Positions 49,574 to 60,162 of a stretch of 64,000 nt of DNA are shown piece by piece; position 1 is the stretch's first letter; the number at the start of each line of letters is the position of its first letter. Both the position numbers and the translations under genes were made by a program. This DNA comes from Sipunculus nudus (lineage: Eukaryota > Annelida > Sipuncula > Golfingiida > Sipunculidae). The notes beneath the pieces were generated by a model. It was not told the origin of the DNA. It did no database searches and saw nothing but the letters and a program-made list of their open reading frames with translations. The stretch spans positions 15,521,019-15,585,018 of the forward strand of contig CM049306.1 of NCBI GenBank assembly GCA_026874595.1. The letters run 5' to 3'.

Positions 49574-50985
49574 TATCCGCCAAAACAAAGATTTGCGGAT
49601 ACTATGTTTTTGACCAGGTTCAGCTATGCAGCATTCATTTTCAGAAACAAACTCTGAGAACAATGAGAGATTTTTCCGAAACTTGACACCATTATCCGGT
49701 CACATGTGATCTGGTGCCAAAATATTTTGCATTGACCTCTGACCTTTCCTCTCCACAGTGCATCAATCTGTGCATCTATTTTGACACATTAACCCACATA
49801 TCTTCAGACTGGTTTGACCTATCAGGCTAACATTTTGCACAAATGAATCTCTTGGATAGCTTTATAAGATACACAAAAATGGCACCACCTGCAACTAGTT
49901 CTGCACATCGTCCATCTGTTCATGTGCCTTGGGTTAAAATCACTCATCTCTCTGCAGTGGTTGGACTTATTCACCTAAACTTTTACATGTTTATACATCC
50001 TGGAAAACTTTCTTGATTTTATGACAGGTGGTGCCATCTACATTAACCTTCAGGCAGCAGACATCCAGGATAATATCTCAGGCCTGGATTGACATATCCT
50101 ACTGAAATTGTACATGTGCATAGATCTCATATAGCTCTTTATAACACATAAGTGGTGGTGCCACCTGCAACAATTTTGCACAGCATCAGTCTGTTTGTCT
50201 GCCGTGGAAAAAATCGCTCATATCTTTGCACTGGTTTGACTTATCTGCCTAAAATTTTGCATATATATTCATCTTGGATATGTTTCTCGATTTTATGGCA
50301 GGTGAGGCCACCTACATTTATGTTTACGCTGCAGACATCCAGGATAATATCTCAGGACTCGTAATACTCATTTGTCTGAAATTTTGCATGCATTTAGATG
50401 TCACATAGCTCTTTATCATACACAAAACTGGTGGTGCCACCTGCAACCATTTTTGAACAGCGTCTTTCTGTTTGTCAGCCATTGGATATAATCACTGCCT
50501 AAAACTTTGCATATGTATACATCTTGGATAATTTTCTGGACTTTGTGGCAGCTGGTGCCACCAATATACACATTTCCGCTGCAGACATCCATGATAATAT
50601 CTCAGGACTGGTTTGACATATCGGCATGATATTGTGCATGAGCATAGATCTTACATAGCTCTACTGTTTATAAAAATTTGGTGGTCCAAATTACAACCAT
50701 TTTTGCATCGTGTCCATCTGTTCATCCGCCTAATGTTAAATCACTCATATCTCAGCAATGGTTTGACTTAACCATCTGAAATTTTGCATATGTATGCATC
50801 TTTAATAGCTCTTTCATTCAAATATCAGGTGGGGCCACCTATAATCATGTTTACATGGCAGAAATCTGTGCTAATATGCAACACATCTCACTCTATTTCC
50901 CCTTGCCACTTGATTCATGCCTCACTTCACCTTCCCACTTTTGGCAGATACATGTAGTTGCTTGTAGACTACCCGTATTGTAGTT
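49574..50985 (+). repeat. Family-2 repeat, third copy, within PMCA intron 2
   Basis: The left hairpin is present (TATCCGC at 49574-49580 with GCGGATA ending at 49601). Internal units of roughly 280 bases follow, with the same CTGCAGACATCC, GTTTGACTTAT, AAATTTTGCAT and GGTGCCACC landmarks as the copies at 31033 and 44005. The right end has GCAGATACATGTAGTTGC and TTGTAGACTACCC, then GTATTGTAGTT, a slightly decayed form of the family 3' stem-loop and terminus. Identity to the other copies is visibly lower, so this looks like an older insertion. Confidence 0.78.
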
Positions 50986-53545
50986 TGTATTTGTCAGTCA
51001 AATCCCATTTCCTCCTGTCATTATCAGTAGTTATTCTTTTAACAGTATGTCCAAAGAATGATTTTAAGCCAAAACCTGAATTTTTAATGAGCACTGTAAT
51101 TTATGCCTGTATGGCTAGTCATATGATAAATTGTCACCTGAATGGATAAAAACCTCGTCTGAAATGATAACTATGCCAAACAGCATGACAGTGGATCTCT
51201 TGTTGTAAATCTATATCTGTGTTGGACTTTATTTGTAATGGCCATGCTGGGTGTCCTCGTGGTCCTGGTCTGGAGGTTCTTAAGTACAACATTGCTGTCT
51301 TAGTTTATGTGCCAGAAGAGCTGCCTTTGAGCAGGCTGTTAAATAAAGTATACAACGATGCAGGAGAAGACGGAGAGCACTTTGGGAGCATGTTGATATG
51401 TTCTGTTGGCCTGTCAGTGTTAAAGAGGACTCGCAGCAGAAACACCTGCCTTGGCAGACTGCCACCTAAAATAACATGCCCGCCCAGAAATAGGGCTGCT
51501 TTACCTGCAGTACTGCTGCGTCCAGGCCTGGACTTGGACAAACTCCACTTTTCGGAGTCCGACTGAATTATTCAGGCTCTGGTATCTGCAAACTAGCCAT
51601 GGGTTGTGGTTGTCCTTTGCTGCAGTATGGCGGCTCTAAACAAAATATCAAAGGTCATTCTTCATTAGGAGTGGCTGGCCCTGTCAATATCATTTATACC
51701 AGGCCGATCAATAAGCAAACAGGGGCCAGCACAGGGTTCGATCATGCTGTTCCTTTACCTGGCTACCCTTGGGTTCCTGGAGGGTTTACAGCCTGTTCTG
51801 TCACACAGACATGTCTAGAAATACCATGGGTCACCCTGATATTGATTTGGTGCCTACTTGGTATTCATACTGCCTTCTGCATCTCAAGATGCGGGATCTT
51901 ATTTATTTCTCAGCTAGTCCTTCTGCTGGTGGCAGCTACATTTTATCAGCTTGTAACCACATCACGACATATAAATGCCATAATGTTCAGTATCTCCACA
52001 AGCAAACTAGCACAGTTTACAAATGGCTAAGAAGACAGATTTAGAACATTCTAATGGGAATTGGTAACCTGGCTCTCTAATCTGCAAGAGAAATAAATTT
52101 AATTATGGTTCATGGGCCTCATATCTTGTGAAAATATAAAATAATATGCCATTAATTTAAGTTGCCTCAATTTTGTAATTAATTTATGAATATTCCAGCT
52201 GCAGTATGTATTTAACCTGGCATCGTCTTTCACACAAATTCATTCTGCAAATTTAAATAGAGGAGGGGGAAGGCTTTCAGTGTTATAACATGTACAGACT
52301 ATCATATGAAATAAAAAGAAAATTAGTTTTACAGTGTTCTGATTGAACCAGTCTTGAGACCTGTAACTTTTATGTTTTTAAGGACATTCTTATGAAATAC
52401 TCCTTTAGCAAGACAAATATAAACTATTTTGAAATGGTATAAAGAACAACCAGTTGCTCTGATCACACAACAAGTTAAAAGTGCTTTCTATGCTTTCTAG
52501 AATGTAATGACTGGGCAATTATTTTAAAAAATGTTCTAACAGGCTTGAAAAAAATATATTTAATTGGTCATTGGTTTAAATATATGAACACCAGTACAAT
52601 AGAAGTATGTTCTCTTTAATATCATTAGAATCATAGTATTCCTCATCAGGTGACAGATAAATGATCTGATAATTTCAGGACTTTCAATATTTCAAATTCT
52701 GTAAAAAAGCAAATACCGAAAAATTTTCCAGCTTCAAGTAAAGAGAGATAATCCTGCATATACGGTTCATGTAATTTATGATACTAAGTGAAATATAATA
52801 CAGCTTCTATAATAGGAGAGGTGGTGCATTTAAACAATTGTGTATCATAAATTCAGAAATGAGGTTTACATTGAATAATAATGTTACAGAATTTCCTTTA
52901 TCTAAATCTATATTATAAATATCTAATGTTTTGCTTAAAAAAGGAGCAGCCTGTTTGTCCCAATGTGCTTTCAAGGACAAACAGTTATGTATGAAATTTG
53001 TCCACGTATTTTAATTTCCTTGCATGTTAACTGGCAAGAACAGAACATTTAAACAGTTTGTGGTGTATGTAGAATTTTTTTGCAGATTCTCAGTGGGTGT
53101 CAGTCCATATTCTAGCAGGTTCAGGTTGTGCCTCTTAATTGTGCGCTGTTACACGTGGGTCAGTTTTCGTGGCTTTCGGTTTCATCCAGGTGCCTGTGTC
53201 CCCTTGACACCCATGACATTTCTCCAGAAAAAAAACCAGAATCTTTCTCCTGGGACAGCTGGGATCTTTTTTATGATCTTAATCACCTGTTTTGTTTGGG
53301 TTTTGCAACCTTACCCAGAAATAGGACCCTTCTTTGTGAACAGTCTTTTATTTGTTACCAGAAGTATGTAATTTCCTGTGAAGCCTATGAATCAGCATTA
53401 TTTTAACTTATACACTTGTATCATCTTCATTGTTTGTCAGATAATGTATTCGTAAATGTGGAGTTCACAAATATGGAGATTACATCTATGTTCATGTTAT
53501 AACTAAAAGACTTATTCATTTATCTTTTTTTATTTTTTTTTTCAG
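50986..53545. other. PMCA intron 2, right part, GC-richer with unassigned open frames
   Basis: A less AT-rich segment at about 51230-52060 contains plus-strand open frames of 115 codons (51219-51566) and 143 codons (51599-52030). The second has a hydrophobic central stretch. I recognise no domain, and local base composition could explain the length. Another pair of overlapping frames lies at 53024-53406. None is called as a gene. Confidence 0.45.
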
Positions 53546-53782
53546 GTCACCATGATGAATCAGAAGAAAAAGCAGGCTGGATAGAAGGTTTAGCAATATT
53601 AGTGGCTGTAATAGTTGTTGTACTTGTAACTGCTTTCAATGACTGGAGGAAAGAAAAGCAGTTCCGAGGACTTCAAAGCAAAATTGAACATGAGCACAAA
53701 TTTTCTGTAATCCGTGGAGGAGAAGTTATTCAGATTCCAGTGGGAGATATCATTGTAGGGGATATATGTCAAGTTAAATATG
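53546..53782 (+). CDS. PMCA: PMCA exon encoding TM2 and start of the actuator domain
   Basis: The exon is bounded by a long T tract with CAG and by GTAAGT at 53783. It completes a split glycine codon and ends in phase 1, encoding residues 120-198. The acidic loop [14 protein letters not shown] leads into TM2 (about residues 131-150, [17 protein letters not shown]). The cytosolic [17 protein letters not shown] and [20 protein letters not shown] follow, the conserved stretch that begins the actuator (A) domain in PMCAs. The block ends [10 protein letters not shown]. All residues expected of the family in this stretch appear intact, with no stop or frameshift. Intron 3 downstream is about 2.3 kb. 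Confidence 0.97.
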
Positions 53783-54651
53783 GTAAGTTGTACTTCTTCT
53801 ATTAGATGATCAGTCATCTTGTGCTTCTTGTTTTGAGTGTAGAACCAATTGTACTTTGTACATGTTTACACCATTCAGTAGATAAGATGGGTTGTAGCCT
53901 TTGCATATATACATTAGAGTTAGGGCTAATAATGTCCATAGTATTAGTCAAACTGGTCTAGGTTAGATCTCCCGAGGAACCTGATATCAGGTGAATGTGA
54001 CCTATTTTTTTCAAACTATGGGCTGAAATCATTATTTTACTCTTTTAAATCCACAGAGGCCTCTATGCCTGTAAAAAGTATTTTTTTTAATCCAATTTCT
54101 TTGTTTTCCTAAATATTGAATATTTCACTATGACCTATTGTGCTTGAATGTTTGGCATAGATGCATCACTTAGAATTAAAGGACATGGGAAAAATTAAAT
54201 GTAATATATTATTTGTATTTCTGGTTCAGAGAGAAAGAGAACTGAACTGGAAGAAGTATGCTAGTTTTCAACATGATTTGCTTGCTGAGATAGAGTGATT
54301 AATGTTCCTTGGAGTACTGAATTCCAGTGTAAATTTTTACACAAGCTTATGGATACAAATTCATCCAGGTGTAGGGTCATTAATGGAACATACCGCTGAT
54401 AATAAAACCAAGCAGCTTGTACTACACCAGGGCCAGAGAACAGCTGTAAGGACCATTCATCCAAGTTTAAGAGACTCTAACCTGACCTCTTGCTAGTTAA
54501 AGGATCTTACACATGGATCTGCCTTCTGTTTATGGTGTAATACTTGTGGTATGTGCCAATGCAATGTAGTACAACCAATGAAATAGTCATTTTATATATT
54601 GCTTAGTTTTGGTTGACTTATGACTTCTGTTGTATGAGCAACAGTGGTAAC
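53783..54651. other. PMCA intron 3, left part
   Basis: No exon or recognised repeat. Confidence 0.6.
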
Positions 54652-54885
54652 CCTGTTTTCATCATCTGTCTGTCTGTCCGTCCTTCCAGCTGAAAACAGG
54701 ATGCATTTTGTAAATGTTTGGCTGAGAGGTTTAAATTTGACATCCAGAAAGGTCATTTTTAAAATATCCTTTAAGCCCTCAACTTAGGTCTCTGTGACAA
54801 ATATTTTGCAAGCTATCAGTTCTCTGTCACCAGTAGCTTATCAGAAGAGGATCATGACTCATTGGTCCCTTATTTTGTAGGTAAA
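54652..54885 (+). repeat. Short hairpin-initiated repeat related to family 1
   Basis: CCTGTTTTCA (54652-54661) pairs perfectly with TGAAAACAGG (54691-54700). The loop holds a CTGTCTGTCTGTCCGTCC microsatellite, as in the family-1 5' regions. The right side CATGACTCATTGGTCCCTTA resembles a decayed family-1 terminus. It is far shorter than family 1, so it is a deleted derivative or a separate small family. Confidence 0.5.
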
Positions 54886-56062
54886 CATATAATAACCAAG
54901 TAATGCTCCCTGATCATTTATTACTGAAGGGTTGCAAAATAATTAAGGGTTTCTCAATTCAGTTCATCACTGAACACATTGCCATACATTCTGTCACTCA
55001 TCATATTGAAACAATATTTCCAAAGACATCTGTATTGAAATAGACATTTAAAACTGTGACAAAATCCAGTGTGCCTCTCCTGATGGATTTTGTTGTTGAT
55101 AGAATATGACATTTATAGTCATTGAAAAAAATATTACTGAATACATCTTCAACAAAACGTTCATTAGTCAAAACTGCTTTTGTCAAATATAACCTCTCAG
55201 TTTATTGTTTGAAGTTTTGTATGTTATAGACAAACCTGACACAAATCAAATTTCTAAAGGTAACAGGCCCAAGGCAGAATCAGATAACAGTGCAGTAAAC
55301 TCGTCCGAGCTTCTCTTTGTTTACCCATAGGGAGACTTAGAAACCCAGACTTTTCAAGCTTCAGTTATAAAAATACATAGTAGTCACACAAACAATTAAA
55401 CTGCATGTGCTGCTGCCTGCGGCGGTTAGCTGCACTTTGTAAGCGCCAGGTCGCTACCGGTAATTTATTCATGCTAGGTGCTAAGTGGTTATATATTAAT
55501 CATATTAATCATAGATTAATGACCAGGCTACCTAGGTTCAGACGGTTCGGTGATGGTGAAGCACTGGGCATGGATCAGGCACATTGTAATTTATTTTTAT
55601 GTTATAAATAAATTATATCCTGTTTACTTGTTTGTTGTGACGTAGATTTGCTGAAAGGTCTTACATTGCACGTAAACATACATAGTTAACAAACTCAAAG
55701 TAAATTCAAGTCGTTGTGGATGTCTTTATAAGATAAATGTCTTCAAAATTAATTTTGAATATAATTAAGACCTGAGCAATTGCACTGTGTAGGTTAATGT
55801 TTTATTATTTCTTGAAATTGCTTTAAACCCTTGTAAATGACCATGCTTAATTTATGTACACCATTTCCTAATGCAACTGACATGGAGCTATGTGTTAATT
55901 GAACCACTGGATATTTATGCTTATCTGTTTTGTTCAGACTGCAGTAAGCTGTTTAAGCTCACAACCAGTTAAGATTAAGATTTTTGTCATCCCTAATGAC
56001 TTAACAGATGTTGAAATGTTTATGAAAGAAATGTGAAAGTAACATTGATTTGCTTGTTACAG
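54886..56062. other. PMCA intron 3, right part
   Basis: No further exon seen. The region ends with TTGCTTGTTACAG, the acceptor of the next exon. Confidence 0.6.
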
Positions 56063-56188
56063 GTGATCTGCTACCTGCAGATGGTGCCATCATTCAGAGT
56101 AATGACTTAAAGGTAGATGAGAGTTCCCTGACTGGAGAGTCAGACCATGTCAAGAAAGGAGAAGTCAAAGACCCCATGCTTCTGTCAG
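56063..56188 (+). CDS. PMCA: PMCA exon encoding the actuator-domain TGES region
   Basis: The acceptor is TTGTTACAG and the donor is GTAAGT at 56189. The exon completes a split glycine codon and ends in phase 1, encoding residues 199-240. The sequence [20 protein letters not shown] leads into SLTGESD. TGES (residues 222-225) is the actuator-domain motif that P-type ATPases use to hydrolyse the phospho-aspartate intermediate. The exon closes [16 protein letters not shown], as in other animal PMCAs. The expected next segment (THVMEG-like, then the DKTGTLT phosphorylation loop) was not found before the window ends, so the next intron exceeds 7.8 kb. Confidence 0.97.
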
Positions 56189-56834
56189 GTAAGTCACTGT
56201 ACACGCTCTCAGTATGTGGAAAAAAGTACCATTAAGGCATTGGACAAACATGCTTTCTGGGTGAGGCATTGGAAAAACTGTCCTTAGCGGATAAAAAAAA
56301 AAAATGCAAGAAGGAGAATATACTACTGATCAAAGAGAAATCCTATTTACAAAATATAAACAAATACACTCTCAGGCTAACCAATTGACCATTGAGTTAA
56401 TGGTTAACTACTGTCACTGTTTGCTGACTTGATACATTGACAGAAATGGTAACACATCCAATATAAAAAGTTCACTTGTACATAAATCAGTCACAGTTTG
56501 GTCTAACATTAAAGTCTCAATACCAGACTTTCAGCTCAGTTTTGTGAATGTGTGTGTCTGTTGAAAATGAGGTTACTGTTTCCCCAATTTAATTAACCCA
56601 AAATTATCCCCATTTCCAAATTAATGACAGGACACTGAGAAACATGGAAAACAAATTCAGGGAAGAAAGTGAAAATTTGGAAGTAAGCTGCTGATGATTT
56701 AATGTTAATGTTAACTCACCATTTGAGGTTTTTACTGATCCTTGGCTCAGTGGATCATAGCAATATTTTTTAATTTATATGGTCACGGGGGAAATTTGTC
56801 ATTGTGCTTTAGCTCATAGACATTCTGTTTTTTT
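56189..56834. other. PMCA intron 4, left part
   Basis: No feature recognised apart from a short A run near 56296. Confidence 0.6.
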
Positions 56835-59800
56835 AGCACAGCTGACTATAAGTGGACTGAGCTATAGTCGTGGTCCATTGTCTGTCCGTCTGTCCGTCCA
56901 TTAGACTGGTACGTTTTGAAACCATTAGACCTACGAAGCCAAAATTTGGCATACTGTTAGATGTCCCTAAGATCTCCTAACAAAACAAAAATCGGGTCAC
57001 TGCGACTTCGTTCCTTCAAGAAATTAAGGAAAAACCTCAAATTTCAATAAAAATCCTTACATCTCACTTTAGGACTGCCTTATATCAAAACCACTGATCT
57101 GTTTTCCTTAAAATTTACCAGAATTATTCTCCAATATATTTCCTATATACATGCCAGAAATTAAGTCTGTTTAGTGTTATTTCTTGAAGTTATGGGCATG
57201 AACATAATGCACTTTGTAAAAAATCAGGAAAAATATTTACTCACCAAACATGAATATTTTTTAAGCTAGAGACTTTTTTCCAAGTATATAACTTTTTTTA
57301 ATTAAGATTCAATTGTATACCAAAAATTAGATCCAAATTTTGTAAAATTCTTAAGTTATTAGCATAAAAATAAAATAAGTACCTTTAATTTTGCCCATCT
57401 TTGACCATGGCACTTTTTTTCCCTGTGAGTACTGTTGAATTAATTTTTGTAGGCATGTAAACACAAGTATTTAATTTGTTTAAATCTGAAATTTGAAAAA
57501 AAGCTTGAAAATTAGGCTAGTTATTGATTTTTTAGCTCAGCTGACTATAAGTCATCTGAGCTATAGTCGTGGTCCATTGTCCGTCGTCCGTCCGTCTGTC
57601 CGTCCGTCCGTCCGTCCGTCCGTCCGTAGATGTGGCACGTTTTGAAACCGTAAGACCTAGGAATCCAAAATTCGGCATAATGTTAGATGTCCCCAAGATC
57701 TCCTACCAAGCGGAAAACTGGGTCTTTGCAACTTCGTTCCTTTGAGAAATTAAGGAAAAACCTCAATTTTTTATTAAAAACCTATTTTCACACTTCAGGA
57801 CTGCCTAATATCAAAACCACTCATCTGTTTTTCCTCATATTTACCATAAATATTCCTCTATATAGTTCCTATGTACATGCCAGAAATTATGTCTGTATTA
57901 ATTAATTTAAAAAAGTTATGGGCCTAAACATAATGCATTTTGTAAAAAATCAGGAAAGATATTTGATCACTTAACACAAAAAATGTTAAAGCTATCGACC
58001 TTTTTTCCAGTAATATAACTTTAATTAATCAAAATTAAATTGTATTCCCAAAATTAGATGAAAATCTTTTAAATTTTCTAAAATATTAATAAAAATAAAA
58101 AATTGGTACCTCAAATTTTGCCCAACTTTGACCATGGCACGTTTTTTTCCTCTAAGTACTGTGGATTTAATTTTCACAGCATGTTTTTGTTAGCATTTCA
58201 ACTGTTAACACCAAAAATTTGAAACCAGTTGATCAAAAACTGTAGATTTTAATAAGTTTTCAAGCACCATGTAACATATTGTTTACATCAAGCTAGTGTT
58301 ATGCAGTTTGCAAGAGCTCAGCTCCCCAGCTTCAGCTCTTAGTTCCTTAAATTCGGCATACAGTTAGATGTCTCCAAAATCCCCTACCATGCCAAGAATT
58401 TGGTCACTAGGACTTAATACCTTCAAGATATAAATGAAAAACTTCATTTTTCCATAAAAAACCCATTGTCACACTTCAAGACTGCCTAATATCAAAACCA
58501 CGGATCTGACTTTAATCATAAATAATATACATATTTTTCATTCTCTATGCACATGCCAGAATGATGTCAGTATTGCGTAATTGTTTTAAGTTATGGGCCC
58601 AAACATAATGCACTTTGTAAAAAATCAAGAAATTTATTTACTCCCTTAACAAGGGCATTGCTGAAGCCAGAGATTTTTTTGTCAGGGATGTAACATTATT
58701 TAATCAAGATTCAATTGAATACCCAAAATTAGTTCTGAATTTTTCAAATTTTATAAGTTATAAGTATAAATATAAAATTAGTACCTTAAATTTTGCCCAA
58801 CTGTGACCATGGCACGTTTGTGTCCTGTGAGCACTGTTGATATAATTTTCATATCATGCACACATTAGGATTTCAGCTTTTTAGTTTAGAAAGGTGAAAG
58901 AAATTTTATTAATGTTTTTTATGAGACCCTGTCAGACTTTGGCTCTCTCAAGCCCCTCTTGAGTCACCTGTATGTTGACCTTGTTGACCTTTCATCAAAT
59001 TATGCACGCTTGAGGCGAGGCATACAGGAATCCAGGCAGCTTATGGCCAGCCACAGTTGATCCAGGTGTCCAACCCAACTCATCTAGTAGTTTTAACCAA
59101 CAACATAACAATAAACAATAAATTAATAAATTTTTATTGGTTTTTAATAACAAATTAAAGAAAAATAGAAAAGGAATTTGTTAGTTTATAATAACAGGAA
59201 ATTAACTTGCAGTTACTGATGATATAAGAATCTTGTATCGATGGGTAGAATGTCACATATTCCAAATAACACCATGCAGTCACCTATGGCATTTTTCAGT
59301 TCAATTTTAATGATAAAGAAGTAAATCATATTATTCATTACTAATCATTAGGGATCATATGAAGGAAATTAATGATAGACAAAGATGCAGTTGATAATAT
59401 TAATCTATTAATCTATTAATCTTCCTACTGTGTCTAGTGTGTACATTGATGTGAAATTAGTCCAAAATGAATTTTTTACAGTTATTTTTTAATATAAATA
59501 AAAGCCATAAAACCAGGTACTTATGATCATTATTTAAATGTGTGAATTTTGTATATTCTGGATTCTCAACATCATTGGTTGGTGAAACTGAATAAATACC
59601 AGACATGGTGCGAATACTTTGTAATTGTATTTAAATACGAATATGATTATGTACTCCATTATAAAATTTCTTGCATAAAGAATAGGAATTCATGTAAAAA
59701 TGAAAGTATATGAATACTCGTGCAAATACTTTCAAAATGTATTCATGAATGCATTCATGAATATATTCTTTAATATTATTTTAATAATCATGTCAGTTAT

Positions 59801-60162
59801 ATTTCATTTAAAAAAATCATATGATTCTCTTATTACTTTTTATAAAAATTATATTTGGGACAATATTTGTAATTTTTTTTAATAAATAGTTAAACACTTA
59901 TATTATATGTTCTGCTTATAAGTTATATGGCCAAGTCAAAATCTGTGTGACAATAGTACTCCATTTGTTAATAAAATAAATGAAATCAATCCTCTTCCCT
60001 GTCTCAAAAGGTACTATCAAAATCATACATAAGCTAAACAACAACAACTCATAATACAGCTTATATTTATTACCACACAAAACCAGCATGTGCCTCATTT
60101 CTAAATAATATTTTTTTATCATATATAACAGCTGAGCGTCGTGACCCATAGGTCCCTTGTTT
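56835..60162 (+). repeat. Head-to-tail composite of family-1 repeats
   Basis: A decayed 5' palindrome at 56835-56863 is followed by a GTCTGTCCGTCC microsatellite and body text. At 57534-57562 an intact 29-base 5' palindrome starts a second module, with a GTCCGTCCGTCC microsatellite. A third body module without palindrome restarts near 58350 (AATTCGGCATACAGTTAGAT) and runs in near identity to 1-1700. Only one 3' end is present: CAGCTGAGC (60129-60137, the inverse of the 5' GCTCAGCTG), then GACCCATAGGTC and CCTTGTT. Several 5' modules with one 3' end could come from nested insertion or rolling-circle concatemers. Confidence 0.8.
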
